A DNA stretch of 64,000 nt from Streptococcus anginosus (GCF_900636475.1 NZ_LR134283.1:1302001-1366000), one strand, 5' to 3'. Shown: positions 43,231 to 52,014, counted from the first letter of the stretch. Program-made: numbers and translations. The notes: a model not told the origin generated them from the sequence alone.

Positions 43231-44123
43231 TCTGTTATCCCCTTTGTTATCACTAGTCTTGTATTATCCAAATCAACAAATGGCATAAGATAAACATAAA
43301 AATTATTCCCAACAAGTCCTTTCGAAGTTATATGCCCTTCTATTGTAGAAATTTTTGATTTAACTATATCCGTAACAAGCCTTTTAACCCATTCTTCATA
43401 CTCATCTTCAGTTTTAGTTTTTCCAGCTGTGTCATCTATCTCAAAACCAATAAAAATTCCAAAGGCATCCGATACTTTAATCACAGAATCAGCTTCATGT
43501 GGATATAAAATAATATTTATCAATTCTCTATCTTCAGAATCGCTGAATTCGTTTTCGATTTGAGAACTAATTAAGCTTTTCTCAAACTCTTTTCCCGACT
43601 TGTGAGTAGATATTGATTCAAAAGCATCTCTAAATCCCGAAATTACATCTTGATACATTTTAGCCTCTCCAAAAATAAGATGATATCTATCAGTATTAGG
43701 AACTTTCAAATAATGAATCCCATCAGATTTTTTTGTATAGTCTCCTGATGTTGTTTTTAGTGACATCTTTGATAAAATTTGAGGAGCGCCAAGACTTCCT
43801 TCAAGAAAAGTATATAAGAATAACTCACCCAGTTCACCCTTGTTAGTTGAATAATCTCTAAATTTTTGTCTTGCTTCTTTTGATAGTCGTGCCCACTGCC
43901 TATTTTTTTCATACTTTTCAATGGTTATACGAGTCAAAGAAAAGTCAATCAGTACTTCCATCAGAGTTTCTTGAATACTTAAAACATCAAATTCTCGACT
44001 ATTGATTTGAGGCATAAATAACTGCATAGTTGTACTGTTTCCCTGACCAGCAAATAATTCTATACTGTCAATAAACTGAAATTTTTTTACTGCTTCAGTT
44101 GCTTTTTTAGATGGCTGCACCAT
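43227..44123 (-). CDS. hamA: Hachiman defence effector HamA (DUF1837 nuclease)
   Basis: A 298-aa DUF1837 protein. The family features are visible: GELGELFLYTFLE (96-108), SKMSLKTTSGDYTKKSDGIH with Asp134, and FGEAKMYQD (151-159), which together form a PD-(D/E)xK-like nuclease centre. In Hachiman, HamA is held by HamB and degrades DNA once activated. Four-base overlap with hamB implies coupled translation. The residues needed for cutting appear intact. Confidence 0.88.
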   Translation of the reverse strand: MVQPSKKATEAVKKFQFIDSIELFAGQGNSTTMQLFMPQINSREFDVLSIQETLMEVLIDFSLTRITIEKYEKNRQWARLSKEARQKFRDYSTNKGELGELFLYTFLEGSLGAPQILSKMSLKTTSGDYTKKSDGIHYLKVPNTDRYHLIFGEAKMYQDVISGFRDAFESISTHKSGKEFEKSLISSQIENEFSDSEDRELINIILYPHEADSVIKVSDAFGIFIGFEIDDTAGKTKTEDEYEEWVKRLVTDIVKSKISTIEGHITSKGLVGNNFYVYLMPFVDLDNTRLVITKGITE

Positions 44124-44253
44124 TCACTAATACTCCCTATTATTCTATTGCATTAAAGGTATGGTTATTTACTTACTTATATAAACCTACTATTTTTGGA
44201 CTAAAATACTAAAACTATAAAATACCTAAGTTAATTTTTCAATACCTATATAA

Positions 44254-44571
44254 CTATTTCAACTCAATATCCAATATCTTATTAAAAATCTCAAGATACT
44301 TTTCCTCATCATCTACCAATGAAAGTTTGGCAATCAACTTAGCTACCTCATTGTCACTATCCGTAAATGCAAAAAAAGTTTGATAATCTAACTCTAAGGC
44401 TTCAATTAACTTGTTCAAAGTCTCCAATTTAATATTAGAATTTTGTCCTCTTTCAATTCTACCAAGCGCATTGACATCCATGCCCGCTTTATCAGCTAAC
44501 ATTTCTTGCGTTAGTTGTTTTTTTATCCTCAATTCATAAATTCGGTTAGATACACTTTTCCCTAATGACAT
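44254..44571 (-). CDS. XRE family transcriptional regulator
   Basis: A 105-aa protein with a Cro/CI helix-turn-helix in the first ~65 residues (RIKKQLTQEMLADKAGMDVNALGRIERGQ) and a short acidic helical tail. ATG 44571 follows AAAGGAAG. It lies between hamA and a divergent lipoprotein gene, and probably controls the facing promoters, where a 10-bp inverted repeat (44704-44732) is a candidate operator. Confidence 0.85.
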   Translation of the reverse strand: MSLGKSVSNRIYELRIKKQLTQEMLADKAGMDVNALGRIERGQNSNIKLETLNKLIEALELDYQTFFAFTDSDNEVAKLIAKLSLVDDEEKYLEIFNKILDIELK

Positions 44572-44703
44572 AGCACTACTTCCTTTTCTGCTTCTATACA
44601 CTAAGATTATGACTTATCAGAAACATTTTGTAGGTTTTTAGTGTATTTTTTTATTTAAAAACAATACTCTGGATACTTTTTTGTGGTAAAGTATAAGATA
44701 ACT

Positions 44704-44732
44704 AAGTATTGTTTTAAGAAATAACAATACTT
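44704..44732 (+). promoter_or_regulatory. Inverted repeat, candidate operator
   Basis: A perfect AAGTATTGTT-(9)-AACAATACTT lies just downstream of a -10-like TATAAG and 24 bp before the lipoprotein ATG. Half-site-like AATACT motifs also occur on either side. Binding by the adjacent XRE protein is inferred. Confidence 0.5.
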
Positions 44733-44756
44733 AAAATACTAAAGGAGACTTTCAAA

Positions 44757-45772
44757 ATGAAAAAGCGAAACAAATATCTATTAACTGGTGTAACCTTTTT
44801 GGCTTCAACAACAATTCTCTTAGCCTGTTCAAATACCACCAAACCTTCCACAAATACTACTCACTCTCAAGAGAAAACTTCTTCAGCAAAAACAAAAGAA
44901 GTCAGTATCGGAAACTATTTAAACCAATCAAAGAAAACTCCTCAACTCTGGTACGAAATAGAGGGAGAAAAATCAATGGAGTTTATGTTTTTAAAGATAA
45001 TAAAGTAACTTATTATGATACTTCTTATGAATCCACTACAAACACTGAAACAACTATTTCTTCTGCACAATTTAAAGCTGACTATGTTGGGAAAAACGTT
45101 TATTCGAACAGTCAACATGCTCAAGGTTTCATTGACAGTTTTTATGGAACAGATACGGCCAAAAAAATTTCTGAAGCAATGCTAACTGATATTATCAAGA
45201 AATACGATACTGAGGATGGCAATGAAGATGGAGTAATTGATGTTACGATACCAGATACTCTTATTCTTAAAAGCATTTCACCATTATCAGACAATGAAAT
45301 TATTGAAAAAGCTAAAGAATTTGAAAAGGCGAACATCCATAAAAAAATTATCTTTGAAAAAGTTTCATTAGCTATAAGACAATTAACAGATGGAAAAGAT
45401 ACTACTTCTGCAATTAATAAATTGACAGATGTTGAAAAACAGTATAATCAAAAAATGGCTTCAGATTATCAATTAAAGATTCTACCGGATAAAGATTTTT
45501 CAGAAACTTTAGAAGAAACTCTTACAATTCCCATTAAAAAAATGACTTATGATAACGTTAGCACGTATACTTACATCATTAAAGAAGATTATTTCACCGA
45601 ATATTTAAACGATTCTCAATTTGCTTCAAATACAGTAAATGGCGTAAAGTATATTGGATTCCCATCATTTGTCATAAAACAGAAAAAAGGGGGAAATGCA
45701 TCTCTTACCTATGATACATATGATTTAAGACCTGATAATGTTCGAGTAACCTCAGATAGCTCTAACAATTAA
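44757..45772 (+). pseudogene. Lipoprotein, frameshifted in an A-run
   Basis: The N-terminus has a lipoprotein signal peptide with lipobox LLAC. The frame shifts at a run of five A (44968-44972); with six A the sequence joins as ...EGEKINGVYVFKDNK... and continues to 45772, giving about 338 aa. The mature part is polar and Lys/Asp-rich, with no domain I recognise. An extracytoplasmic anchored protein is expected if read through. It is the first of two lipoprotein genes in the element. Confidence 0.75.
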
Positions 45773-45796
45773 GAATAACTCATAAAGGAGAAAATC

Positions 45797-46135
45797 ATGA
45801 AAAAATTAAAAACAATCTTAATAACACTTTTATCTCTATGTTGTCTTACAGCATGTTCTGCTAGTAATCAAAGTTTAGACGGAACCTACTCTTATGAAAA
45901 AGATGGTAGTAGCATGACAATTACAATTGATGGTCGAGACGGTTCACTTAGCATTAAAGCTGGTGATGGTTCAGGCTTACTATTTGGTAAGAACAGTATC
46001 AGTACCGACTTTACTATTGATAAAAAGAAGAAAAAATTTAAGTTAGAAGGAGAAGAGTTGAATTACTCCCTCTCAGGTAACACACTAACTGTCAGTGGAG
46101 ACGGTTTTGGTACTATTAAATTGAAGAAAGAATAA
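45797..46135 (+). CDS. Small lipoprotein
   Basis: A 112-aa protein with a lipoprotein signal (LCCLTAC lipobox, Cys about 20) and a ~90-residue beta-rich mature part with repeated short strands (LDGTYSYEKDGSSMTITIDG...). It resembles small lipoproteins common on streptococcal mobile elements; the function is unknown. RBS AAAGGAG. It lies 24 bp after the frameshifted lipoprotein and is followed by a terminator. Confidence 0.8.
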   Translation: MKKLKTILITLLSLCCLTACSASNQSLDGTYSYEKDGSSMTITIDGRDGSLSIKAGDGSGLLFGKNSISTDFTIDKKKKKFKLEGEELNYSLSGNTLTVSGDGFGTIKLKKE

Positions 46136-46155
46136 TACAGAGCACATATAAATTA

Positions 46156-46184
46156 GCACTTCCGTTTTGAACGGAGGTGCTTTT
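46156..46184 (+). terminator. Terminator after the lipoprotein genes
   Basis: The imperfect stem GCACTTCCGTT / AACGGAGGTGC with a short loop and following TTTTT lies between convergent genes. Confidence 0.8.
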
Positions 46185-46186
46185 TG

Positions 46187-47557
46187 CTATCTTCTTTTCT
46201 TGAAAAAGTCTTCAAGCGGAATGTAGTCTTGTTGATTTTTTGACGATTCTTGTACCAGAAATTGAAGATTATTTTCTATATTATCAATATGTTTTTTTGC
46301 AGATTTATCCATGAAATTCTTGTAAGTGTACAGCGTATTTTTCAAAAAATCGTGATACCAGTAATAATCACTATCAAATACCTTGGCATCCCTTGCTAAT
46401 TTATAAAGATTTATTTCATTACGAGTAGTGTTCAAATCCAAAATAGAATGATGTGTCCCACGCAAATCTTGAATCTTCGAAAACTCATCTAATGTATTTT
46501 CAAAAAGATTTCCCTCAGATATATTTTCAATAAACTCATGAACCTTATCTGACATGTCTCTTAAAAGCGATTCATTATTTTTAAGAAATTCACGAAAAAC
46601 TGTTTCTTTCTGAAATTGATATTCCATCTGTGTAATAACTTCATCAACAGTGAGTGGTAGCGAAGACTTTTGAATTATAATAAATAGCTGAATATAAAAA
46701 TCAACAAAAATTACTTTATACAGAAGATGGTTCGAACTTTGAAAATATTGCTCCACATTAGACTTCCAAAAACTACTATCCGCCTTTAAATCAACTAATC
46801 CCCTCTGCTTTTTCGATAATGTCCTCTCTATGTCAAGTATAGTCTCCTCCATAGGGGACAGTATATCTAATGAATCTGATACACGAGGTATCCTCCGTTC
46901 TAGTTCTTTAATAGCATTTATTGATACATAATTTTTTCTACCCAATGAGACTATTTCACCATCAAGGTGTGTAATTTCAGCTAATTTTCTACCAATCCAA
47001 TTTATCGATATTTCTTTATTATTGACTCCTTGAAATTGCTGAAATTCATAAACTAACGATGGCAGATAACGATGTGTGAACAAATACGCCACTTCTTTTT
47101 GTGTGTAGTAAATTTTTGATTTTATAACATCTCTATTTAGTCTTAAGATAAGCTCAATCGCTAACACTTGAACATGACATTTTAAGCATAAATCTCTAAT
47201 TTCTATTTTTGATTCTAATATTTTTGAACAAATATTAACCAGTATTCCGATAGTCTTACTAAAAATTTCCCGTTCCTTTACAGTCTGTATATCATTTTTC
47301 TCTGATAGTTGAATTAAAAATTCGGTAGCAAAATATAAATCATTAGCATTATAGGTGTTACTGTTTAAAACGTCATATACGTACTTGCACTTGTCATAAA
47401 CTTTTGATTGTTCCATTCGACTAAATCTGTTTTCTGTGGAAAGCATTATTTTTTGCACATCAGCAACCACCTCAGCATAATCTGTTAAATTTTGAATATT
47501 CTCACAAATGCTGTTTAAAGATATTTCTTTAATTCGTTGGTTAAATTTTAATAGCAT
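46187..47557 (-). CDS. Uncharacterised 456-aa helical protein
   Basis: I do not recognise this protein. It is 456 aa, almost entirely predicted helical, with no membrane segment or signal peptide and no nucleotide-binding or nuclease motif that I can see. It is rich in Ile, Leu, Lys and Asn. ATG 47557 follows GAGG. It is a lone leftward gene between the lipoproteins and a divergent coiled-coil gene, in the cargo half of an element that also carries Hachiman. That position makes a role in defence or element maintenance possible, but nothing in the sequence proves it. Confidence 0.8.
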   Translation of the reverse strand: MLLKFNQRIKEISLNSICENIQNLTDYAEVVADVQKIMLSTENRFSRMEQSKVYDKCKYVYDVLNSNTYNANDLYFATEFLIQLSEKNDIQTVKEREIFSKTIGILVNICSKILESKIEIRDLCLKCHVQVLAIELILRLNRDVIKSKIYYTQKEVAYLFTHRYLPSLVYEFQQFQGVNNKEISINWIGRKLAEITHLDGEIVSLGRKNYVSINAIKELERRIPRVSDSLDILSPMEETILDIERTLSKKQRGLVDLKADSSFWKSNVEQYFQSSNHLLYKVIFVDFYIQLFIIIQKSSLPLTVDEVITQMEYQFQKETVFREFLKNNESLLRDMSDKVHEFIENISEGNLFENTLDEFSKIQDLRGTHHSILDLNTTRNEINLYKLARDAKVFDSDYYWYHDFLKNTLYTYKNFMDKSAKKHIDNIENNLQFLVQESSKNQQDYIPLEDFFKKRR

Positions 47558-47771
47558 ATTATTACCTCGCTTTTTGAATAGAACACTTATATAGCAACTG
47601 ATTTTGCTTACCTACTCTGTTTTTTTTACAAAATATCAGAAAGCACAATCGACTTCAACTGATAGAATAAATAGTGTAAGAGATAGAGCTCATCAATTAC
47701 ATTATTTATTTTATCACAACCTCTGCTAGAAAAAAGAGTGAGGTTTGCGGATAAGGAAAGGAGGTAGACGT

Positions 47772-48281
47772 ATGCTAATGTTTCCAACATGGGAAGGACT
47801 CCCAGATGAGTTTTTCGGCAAAATAGTTCTGTTTGATATAGACGAGACGAAGAAGGCTCGTGGCGGTATTGAAATCAAAGCAGAAGAGCATTACATTAAT
47901 GTCGGTTTTTCGAACGATAACCATGCGCCAATTTTTTTAGGTATAGTAGTAGACGAACATAAAGGAACTTTACGTGTCGCAAGCACAAACACAAGACTCG
48001 ATTCATTTTTGAGTGGGTATGTTTCAAAAAAAGATAAACTGATGCAAGAGATTGCTTCTCTTGAGTCTGAGCTTGAAGAAAAAGTTGATTTGAAAGACAG
48101 TGAGATTTTCAACTTAGATATTGAAATTGACAAGCTAAAAAATAAACTTGAAGAACTACAGCAAACATACAAAAAACGTAAAAAATTAGTTGACACTGAA
48201 CTTCGAAAAAATTTTTTCAGCTGGATAAACAGCAACTGGTTTCTTAAATTCTTGTATTCGATTTATGAAAATCTTTCGTAA
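47772..48281 (+). CDS. Uncharacterised coiled-coil protein
   Basis: A 169-aa protein. The first ~85 residues form a mixed alpha-beta part (MLMFPTWEGLPDEFFGKIVLFD...). Residues ~85-145 form a strong heptad coiled coil (KLMQEIASLESELEEKVDLKD...), and the tail has a short aromatic/hydrophobic end. I chose ATG 47772, right after AAAGGAGG; in-frame codons before it lack an RBS. Unknown function; it is divergent from the 456-aa gene. Confidence 0.72.
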   Translation: MLMFPTWEGLPDEFFGKIVLFDIDETKKARGGIEIKAEEHYINVGFSNDNHAPIFLGIVVDEHKGTLRVASTNTRLDSFLSGYVSKKDKLMQEIASLESELEEKVDLKDSEIFNLDIEIDKLKNKLEELQQTYKKRKKLVDTELRKNFFSWINSNWFLKFLYSIYENLS

Positions 48282-48357
48282 GTTTAATCTACTTTAGTTT
48301 TAATCGGTTAATTTTATAAAATTGAGAAAACTGACATAAAATAATGCATAGTTTGAA

Positions 48358-48475
48358 GAAAGCATAGATTGTGAAGCGAATGAATCTGCTTTGCAGATAG
48401 CGTTATGCATCAAGTCTGAACGAGAGGAAGACGCAGAAAATAACGCGTTAGAATGAGTGAACAATCTATGCTTTC
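48358..48475. repeat. Branched cruciform-like structure (candidate single-strand origin)
   Basis: A perfect 16-bp outer inverted repeat (48358-48373 with 48460-48475) encloses a 6-bp hairpin ATCTGC/GCAGAT (48383-48397) and a 7-bp pairing GCGTTAT/ATAACGC (48400-48406 with 48439-48445). There is no gene in 48282-48778. A structured non-coding site near a rolling-circle-type initiator is consistent with a single-strand origin or a small RNA (inference). Confidence 0.6.
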
Positions 48476-48778
48476 TAGAACTCGCATTATCAATCAGTGA
48501 CAGTTTCAATTTTATAATTACGATTAGACAAAGTATTCAACTTATAACGTTTTCTTAACGTAACAATATTTAAAAACTTGCTGAAATACAGCTAAAATTT
48601 TGACTGTTCAGCAACTAATTTTACAACTTTGTATTTAGATGTTTCTTTTGATTTTTTATCGTCAGGAAGGTCTAAATTATATCTATGATTGAAAAACCAC
48701 TTGTACTCTCATCAAGAGAAAACATCTTTTCAGTTTATCTGATTGAAAAACAACAAATAAAGAAAGAGGAATAACATT

Positions 48779-49051
48779 ATGACTCAAACAGAAATTATTA
48801 CAGTAGTCGGAATTAGTAACAAAGAAGAGAAAAAAGAGGGCTGGTTGGCCTGTGTAAAATCTAACACAGCATCTTGGAAGACTCTGCTACTACCATTTGA
48901 CAAGAATGTCTTCAATAATATTTTCTTAAAATTAGGAATTTATGAGGTAAAACTTATTGACAATTCTTCCTTCGGAGAAAGACCTAGATATCAAATTTCA
49001 GAAGCTAGACTAATCGTATCATTTGACGAGATACTTAAATCTTACAAATAA
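48779..49051 (+). CDS. Uncharacterised 90-aa protein
   Basis: A 90-aa soluble protein of mixed alpha-beta character starting MTQTEIITVVGISNKEEKK. RBS AAAGAGG lies 8 bp upstream. It immediately precedes the inverted-repeat region and the MobT/Rep_trans gene, where small accessory proteins are often found in such elements. I do not recognise the family. Confidence 0.7.
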   Translation: MTQTEIITVVGISNKEEKKEGWLACVKSNTASWKTLLLPFDKNVFNNIFLKLGIYEVKLIDNSSFGERPRYQISEARLIVSFDEILKSYK

Positions 49052-49058
49052 GTTATTA

Positions 49059-49172
49059 CTTCTAACCAGTGCAGGCTAGAAAACAACCATGGGCTGGAAG
49101 ATAGGTTGGACTGGTTAGAAGTCACCTGCGGTAGCAAGCCATTACTCATCTGGGTAATGTAATAACCCAGAT
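49059..49172. other. Candidate oriT / double-strand origin
   Basis: The 158-bp gap before the initiator holds a perfect 12-bp inverted repeat CTTCTAACCAGT (49059-49070) / ACTGGTTAGAAG (49110-49121) and a second, ATCTGGGT (49148-49155) / ACCCAGAT (49165-49172). Rep_trans/MobT proteins nick such hairpin regions directly upstream of their gene. The nick site is not identified. Confidence 0.6.
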
Positions 49173-49209
49173 TCCAGAAATGATTATTGTATTACAGGAG
49201 AACAAATTA

Positions 49210-50445
49210 ATGACAAATGAAGTTATACAAAATATAGATATTAACAACAAACATCTTCATGTCGACGTAGATGAGCTAACCATAGTAATTCAACCAAATG
49301 AAGAGACCGTCGGTGAGTGGCCTAATCATTGGGGGCAAATTGCGAATGAGCTTTCTGAAATCATTGCAGAAAAACTTTCCCTCACTTCATTATTTGGAGA
49401 AATGGCCAGAGAACGGATTTCTCCACAAGGGTATACTATTTCTTACAGTTTTGAAAACATGCCCTATTTTTTAAGAATTGCCTTCCATGAAGGCTATTTA
49501 AAAATGGGAATCATTATTAAATTTTCAGCATCTGCTCTGAACCTATATAAACAAGCCTATGAAAACTCCTATAATAAACCTCTAGGAGTTTATGAAATAC
49601 TGAAAAAGTTAGACGAACCATATTGGAATATGCATCTCAGTAGAATTGACTTTTGTGCAGACTACTTCAACTTCCCTTTATCTGTCAATGATATTTATAA
49701 TAATTTAAAATGTAAAAAATTCGAAATTATCAATTACAAAGGAAATCGTAACCATACGAAAATGTCTGCTATCGAGATAGATACCAAAGCTAAAACAGTA
49801 ACGATTGGCTCACGTAAGAAAGGTTCAAATAGTTTTCTCAAAATTTACGACAAACTCACTGAACAATTAGAAAATTACGGTAGGTATGCTCAGCTCGCTC
49901 AGCAATTTCAGTCTTGGGTACGATTTGAAGTTACTTTTAGAGGGCAATACGCAAAAAAACTGACCCAACTAATTCTTTCTCTCCATTCACGAGATATGCT
50001 TCAACAATTTATCGCCAATAAAATTGTAGAAAAATATTGTTTGAGTGATACGGAGACGAGACAACTAACAGAGTATAGCGAAGCATTGATTAACTTTTCC
50101 ACTGTTGCCCCTCCTTTAATAGCATCTAGCCCTAGAAATAATCAGCTAATGCAAAGTATACACTATATTTTAAAAGGTAGTGGCTTCTTCTCTATGTTAG
50201 AAAAGGTCAAACAAATATGGGGGATATCTGCCGTAACTATACTTCTAAAAAGGTTACTATTCGAATATGAACACAACTATATACCTAATGATGATGTTTC
50301 TATTTGGTTAAAGAAAAATGCACTTGAATTACAGGTACTAAAATTTGAAACTTACCTTGACAGTATCATAGAAATTTTTTATATAAAAAACGCTCCTTCT
50401 TCCCCAGAATCAGCCAAGAAACCAGGAAGAAAGAACGCTGAATAA
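49210..50445 (+). CDS. MobT-type relaxase / Rep_trans rolling-circle initiator
   Basis: A 411-aa protein of the replication initiation factor (Rep_trans) family, the same family as the Tn916 Orf20/MobT relaxase. Typical segments are MHLSRIDFCADYFNFPL and the central SNSFLKIYDKLTEQ..VRFEVTFRG with a probable nicking tyrosine in IYDK. It would nick the origin upstream and start rolling-circle replication or transfer. ATG 49210 follows AGGAG. It is the first gene of the replication/integration block. Confidence 0.85.
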   Translation: MTNEVIQNIDINNKHLHVDVDELTIVIQPNEETVGEWPNHWGQIANELSEIIAEKLSLTSLFGEMARERISPQGYTISYSFENMPYFLRIAFHEGYLKMGIIIKFSASALNLYKQAYENSYNKPLGVYEILKKLDEPYWNMHLSRIDFCADYFNFPLSVNDIYNNLKCKKFEIINYKGNRNHTKMSAIEIDTKAKTVTIGSRKKGSNSFLKIYDKLTEQLENYGRYAQLAQQFQSWVRFEVTFRGQYAKKLTQLILSLHSRDMLQQFIANKIVEKYCLSDTETRQLTEYSEALINFSTVAPPLIASSPRNNQLMQSIHYILKGSGFFSMLEKVKQIWGISAVTILLKRLLFEYEHNYIPNDDVSIWLKKNALELQVLKFETYLDSIIEIFYIKNAPSSPESAKKPGRKNAE

Positions 50446-50451
50446 TTGTGA

Positions 50452-50484
50452 AGATAAGGCAAGCTTATCCCTTGCCTATTATCT
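50452..50484 (+). terminator. Inverted repeat after the initiator gene
   Basis: AGATAAGGCAAG pairs imperfectly with CTTGCCTATTATCT around a 7-nt loop just past the stop. It has no clear U-run, so it may be a weak terminator or a protein site. The AAGGCAA core also recurs near the right end (51925-51946). Confidence 0.4.
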
Positions 50485-50523
50485 CACATATTTTATTGGA
50501 AAGAAAGTATGAGAGGTATAAAA

Positions 50524-50784
50524 ATGATTAGAATTGTAAATAAAGATGATATCATTAAGTTAACCGGATTTTCTGATTCACAAGCCAAAAAACTTATCCG
50601 AGAAGCTAAACAAAGATTAGTCTCAGATGGCTTTCCTTGGTACATTAATAAACGTGTAGGCAGAGTTCCACTTAAAACAGTTGAAGATATTCTCGGTTTT
50701 GAGATATTCCCTAAAAATGGTATAATGTCTAATGTACAGGAAGATACTGCTCTTGAAAAGGGAGTTTCAAATGGCAGTAACTAG
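50524..50784 (+). CDS. DUF3173 protein (excisionase-like helper)
   Basis: An 86-aa DUF3173 protein with a winged-helix-like part (VNKDDIIKLTGFSDSQAKKLIREAKQ) of the kind that commonly precedes integrases of streptococcal integrative elements. It probably acts as a recombination directionality factor or regulator; this is by position and family, not proven. ATG 50524 is preferred over an earlier ATG because of spacing to GAGAGG. It overlaps the integrase start by 14 bp. Confidence 0.85.
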   Translation: MIRIVNKDDIIKLTGFSDSQAKKLIREAKQRLVSDGFPWYINKRVGRVPLKTVEDILGFEIFPKNGIMSNVQEDTALEKGVSNGSN

Positions 50785-51922
50785 ACAAAAAAATAAGAAA
50801 TGGAAGGTGGATATCAGCGACGGATACGATGCTATAACTGGCGAGCAAAAACGTCACAGAAAAACAGATTTTAAAACACGTAAGGAAGCTGAGCGATATG
50901 AGGCAGACTATCGCATCAATAAGCTACATCAAGTTAGTTGCAAAGAGAAAATTTCTGTTTCTTATCTCTACTCACTCCTTAAGGAAGAAGATGAACTTCG
51001 AGGCAATAAACGAGGGACTATAGATAGTCAGGAATCTTACTATCGAGTATACATGTCCAAATACTTCAAAAATGCAGACATGCGTGCTGTTTCCGTTACG
51101 GACATCAAAGAATACAGAAATTGGCTCAAAAACCAACCTAGTGTAAAGGGTGGGACACTAACCAACTCTCACGTTAATCAACAAATGATTTTCGTTCACA
51201 AGATGTTTGATGTAGCAATACTAAATCGACTTCGTCAAGATAATCCTTGCAACGGATTGAGAAGACTTCCGCAACAGCATAAAGAAATGGCGTACTATAC
51301 CCCTGAACAGTTTAAACAATTTGATTCACTTTTTGAAGAGCATGAATACCCTTTTCAACTCTTGTATCGTGTACTAATGTTTACTGGTATGCGTATTGGC
51401 GAAGCGTTAGCCTTAACTTGGGAACAAGTCAATCTTGACGAAAACTATATTAATGTTAAATACTCTGCTTATTATCGCAAGGGTCAAGTTCATATTGGCA
51501 CAGTTAAAACAACACAATCTAATCGGCGGATTTATATCCATCGTGCCTTCGTGGAAGAATTAAAACGGTGGAAAAATCAACAATACGAGTTGTTAAAAGA
51601 CTTTGTAACCAATCCTAATGGTTTGCAAATTTATCAAATAACACCCGAAGTGTTGACTGGTCCGAATGTCTCCAATTTCAGGGTAGTCTTCAAAAAAAGA
51701 CTTCCAGCTAATTTCAAATTAATACGCAACCATGATTTCAGACATTCTCATGCTGCATTTCTAGTTTCCCAAGGCTTACGAAATGGAGAGGGTAAAGACT
51801 ATATTTTCTTTACTTTGATGAAACGATTAGGTCATTCCTCAATTAATACTACAATAAATGTGTACTCGCATTTATTTCCAACTCAACAAAAAGAAATCGC
51901 CTCTGCCTTTGAAAATTTTTAA
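50771..51922 (+). CDS. int: Tyrosine integrase
   Basis: A 383-aa site-specific recombinase. An N-terminal arm-binding domain (KKWKVDISDGYDAITGEQKRHRK) and a SAM-like core-binding domain (about 60-165) precede the catalytic domain with Arg in TGMRIGEAL, HDFRH, and LGHSSINTTINVYSH carrying the nucleophile tyrosine. ATG 50771 follows AAGGGAG. It lies 77 bp from the ebfC start, and direct repeats (AATAAGGCA twice, 51924-51946) between them may be arm sites. It inserts the element into the 5' end of ebfC. Confidence 0.95.
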   Translation: MAVTRQKNKKWKVDISDGYDAITGEQKRHRKTDFKTRKEAERYEADYRINKLHQVSCKEKISVSYLYSLLKEEDELRGNKRGTIDSQESYYRVYMSKYFKNADMRAVSVTDIKEYRNWLKNQPSVKGGTLTNSHVNQQMIFVHKMFDVAILNRLRQDNPCNGLRRLPQQHKEMAYYTPEQFKQFDSLFEEHEYPFQLLYRVLMFTGMRIGEALALTWEQVNLDENYINVKYSAYYRKGQVHIGTVKTTQSNRRIYIHRAFVEELKRWKNQQYELLKDFVTNPNGLQIYQITPEVLTGPNVSNFRVVFKKRLPANFKLIRNHDFRHSHAAFLVSQGLRNGEGKDYIFFTLMKRLGHSSINTTINVYSHLFPTQQKEIASAFENF

Positions 51923-51999
51923 CAATAAGGCAAAATAAGGCAACGAAAATTTACAAACAAGGGTTAAACCCTTGATATGAAAGGAATCTTAAAAATCTT

Positions 52000-52014
52000 A
52001 TGATGAATATGCAA
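52000..52014 (+). repeat. Right attachment site (attR)
   Basis: An identical copy of the 15-bp core at the true ebfC start. Upstream bases come from the element, including a palindromic AAGGGTT-A-AACCCTT (51960-51974). Confidence 0.8.

Larger units (their letters stand above)
40340..52014. mobile_element. Integrative mobilizable element inserted at the start of ebfC, with Hachiman cargo
   Basis: The element is bounded by an identical 15-bp sequence at 40340-40354 and 52000-52014, the first five codons of ebfC. The right end has a tyrosine integrase, DUF3173 protein and MobT/Rep_trans initiator pointing towards ebfC, with an origin-like region. The left half carries a Hachiman pair, an XRE regulator, lipoproteins and unknown genes. 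One unit is about 11,660 bp and lower in GC than the flanks. No conjugation (type IV secretion) genes are seen, so it would need a helper element for transfer. Confidence 0.85.
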
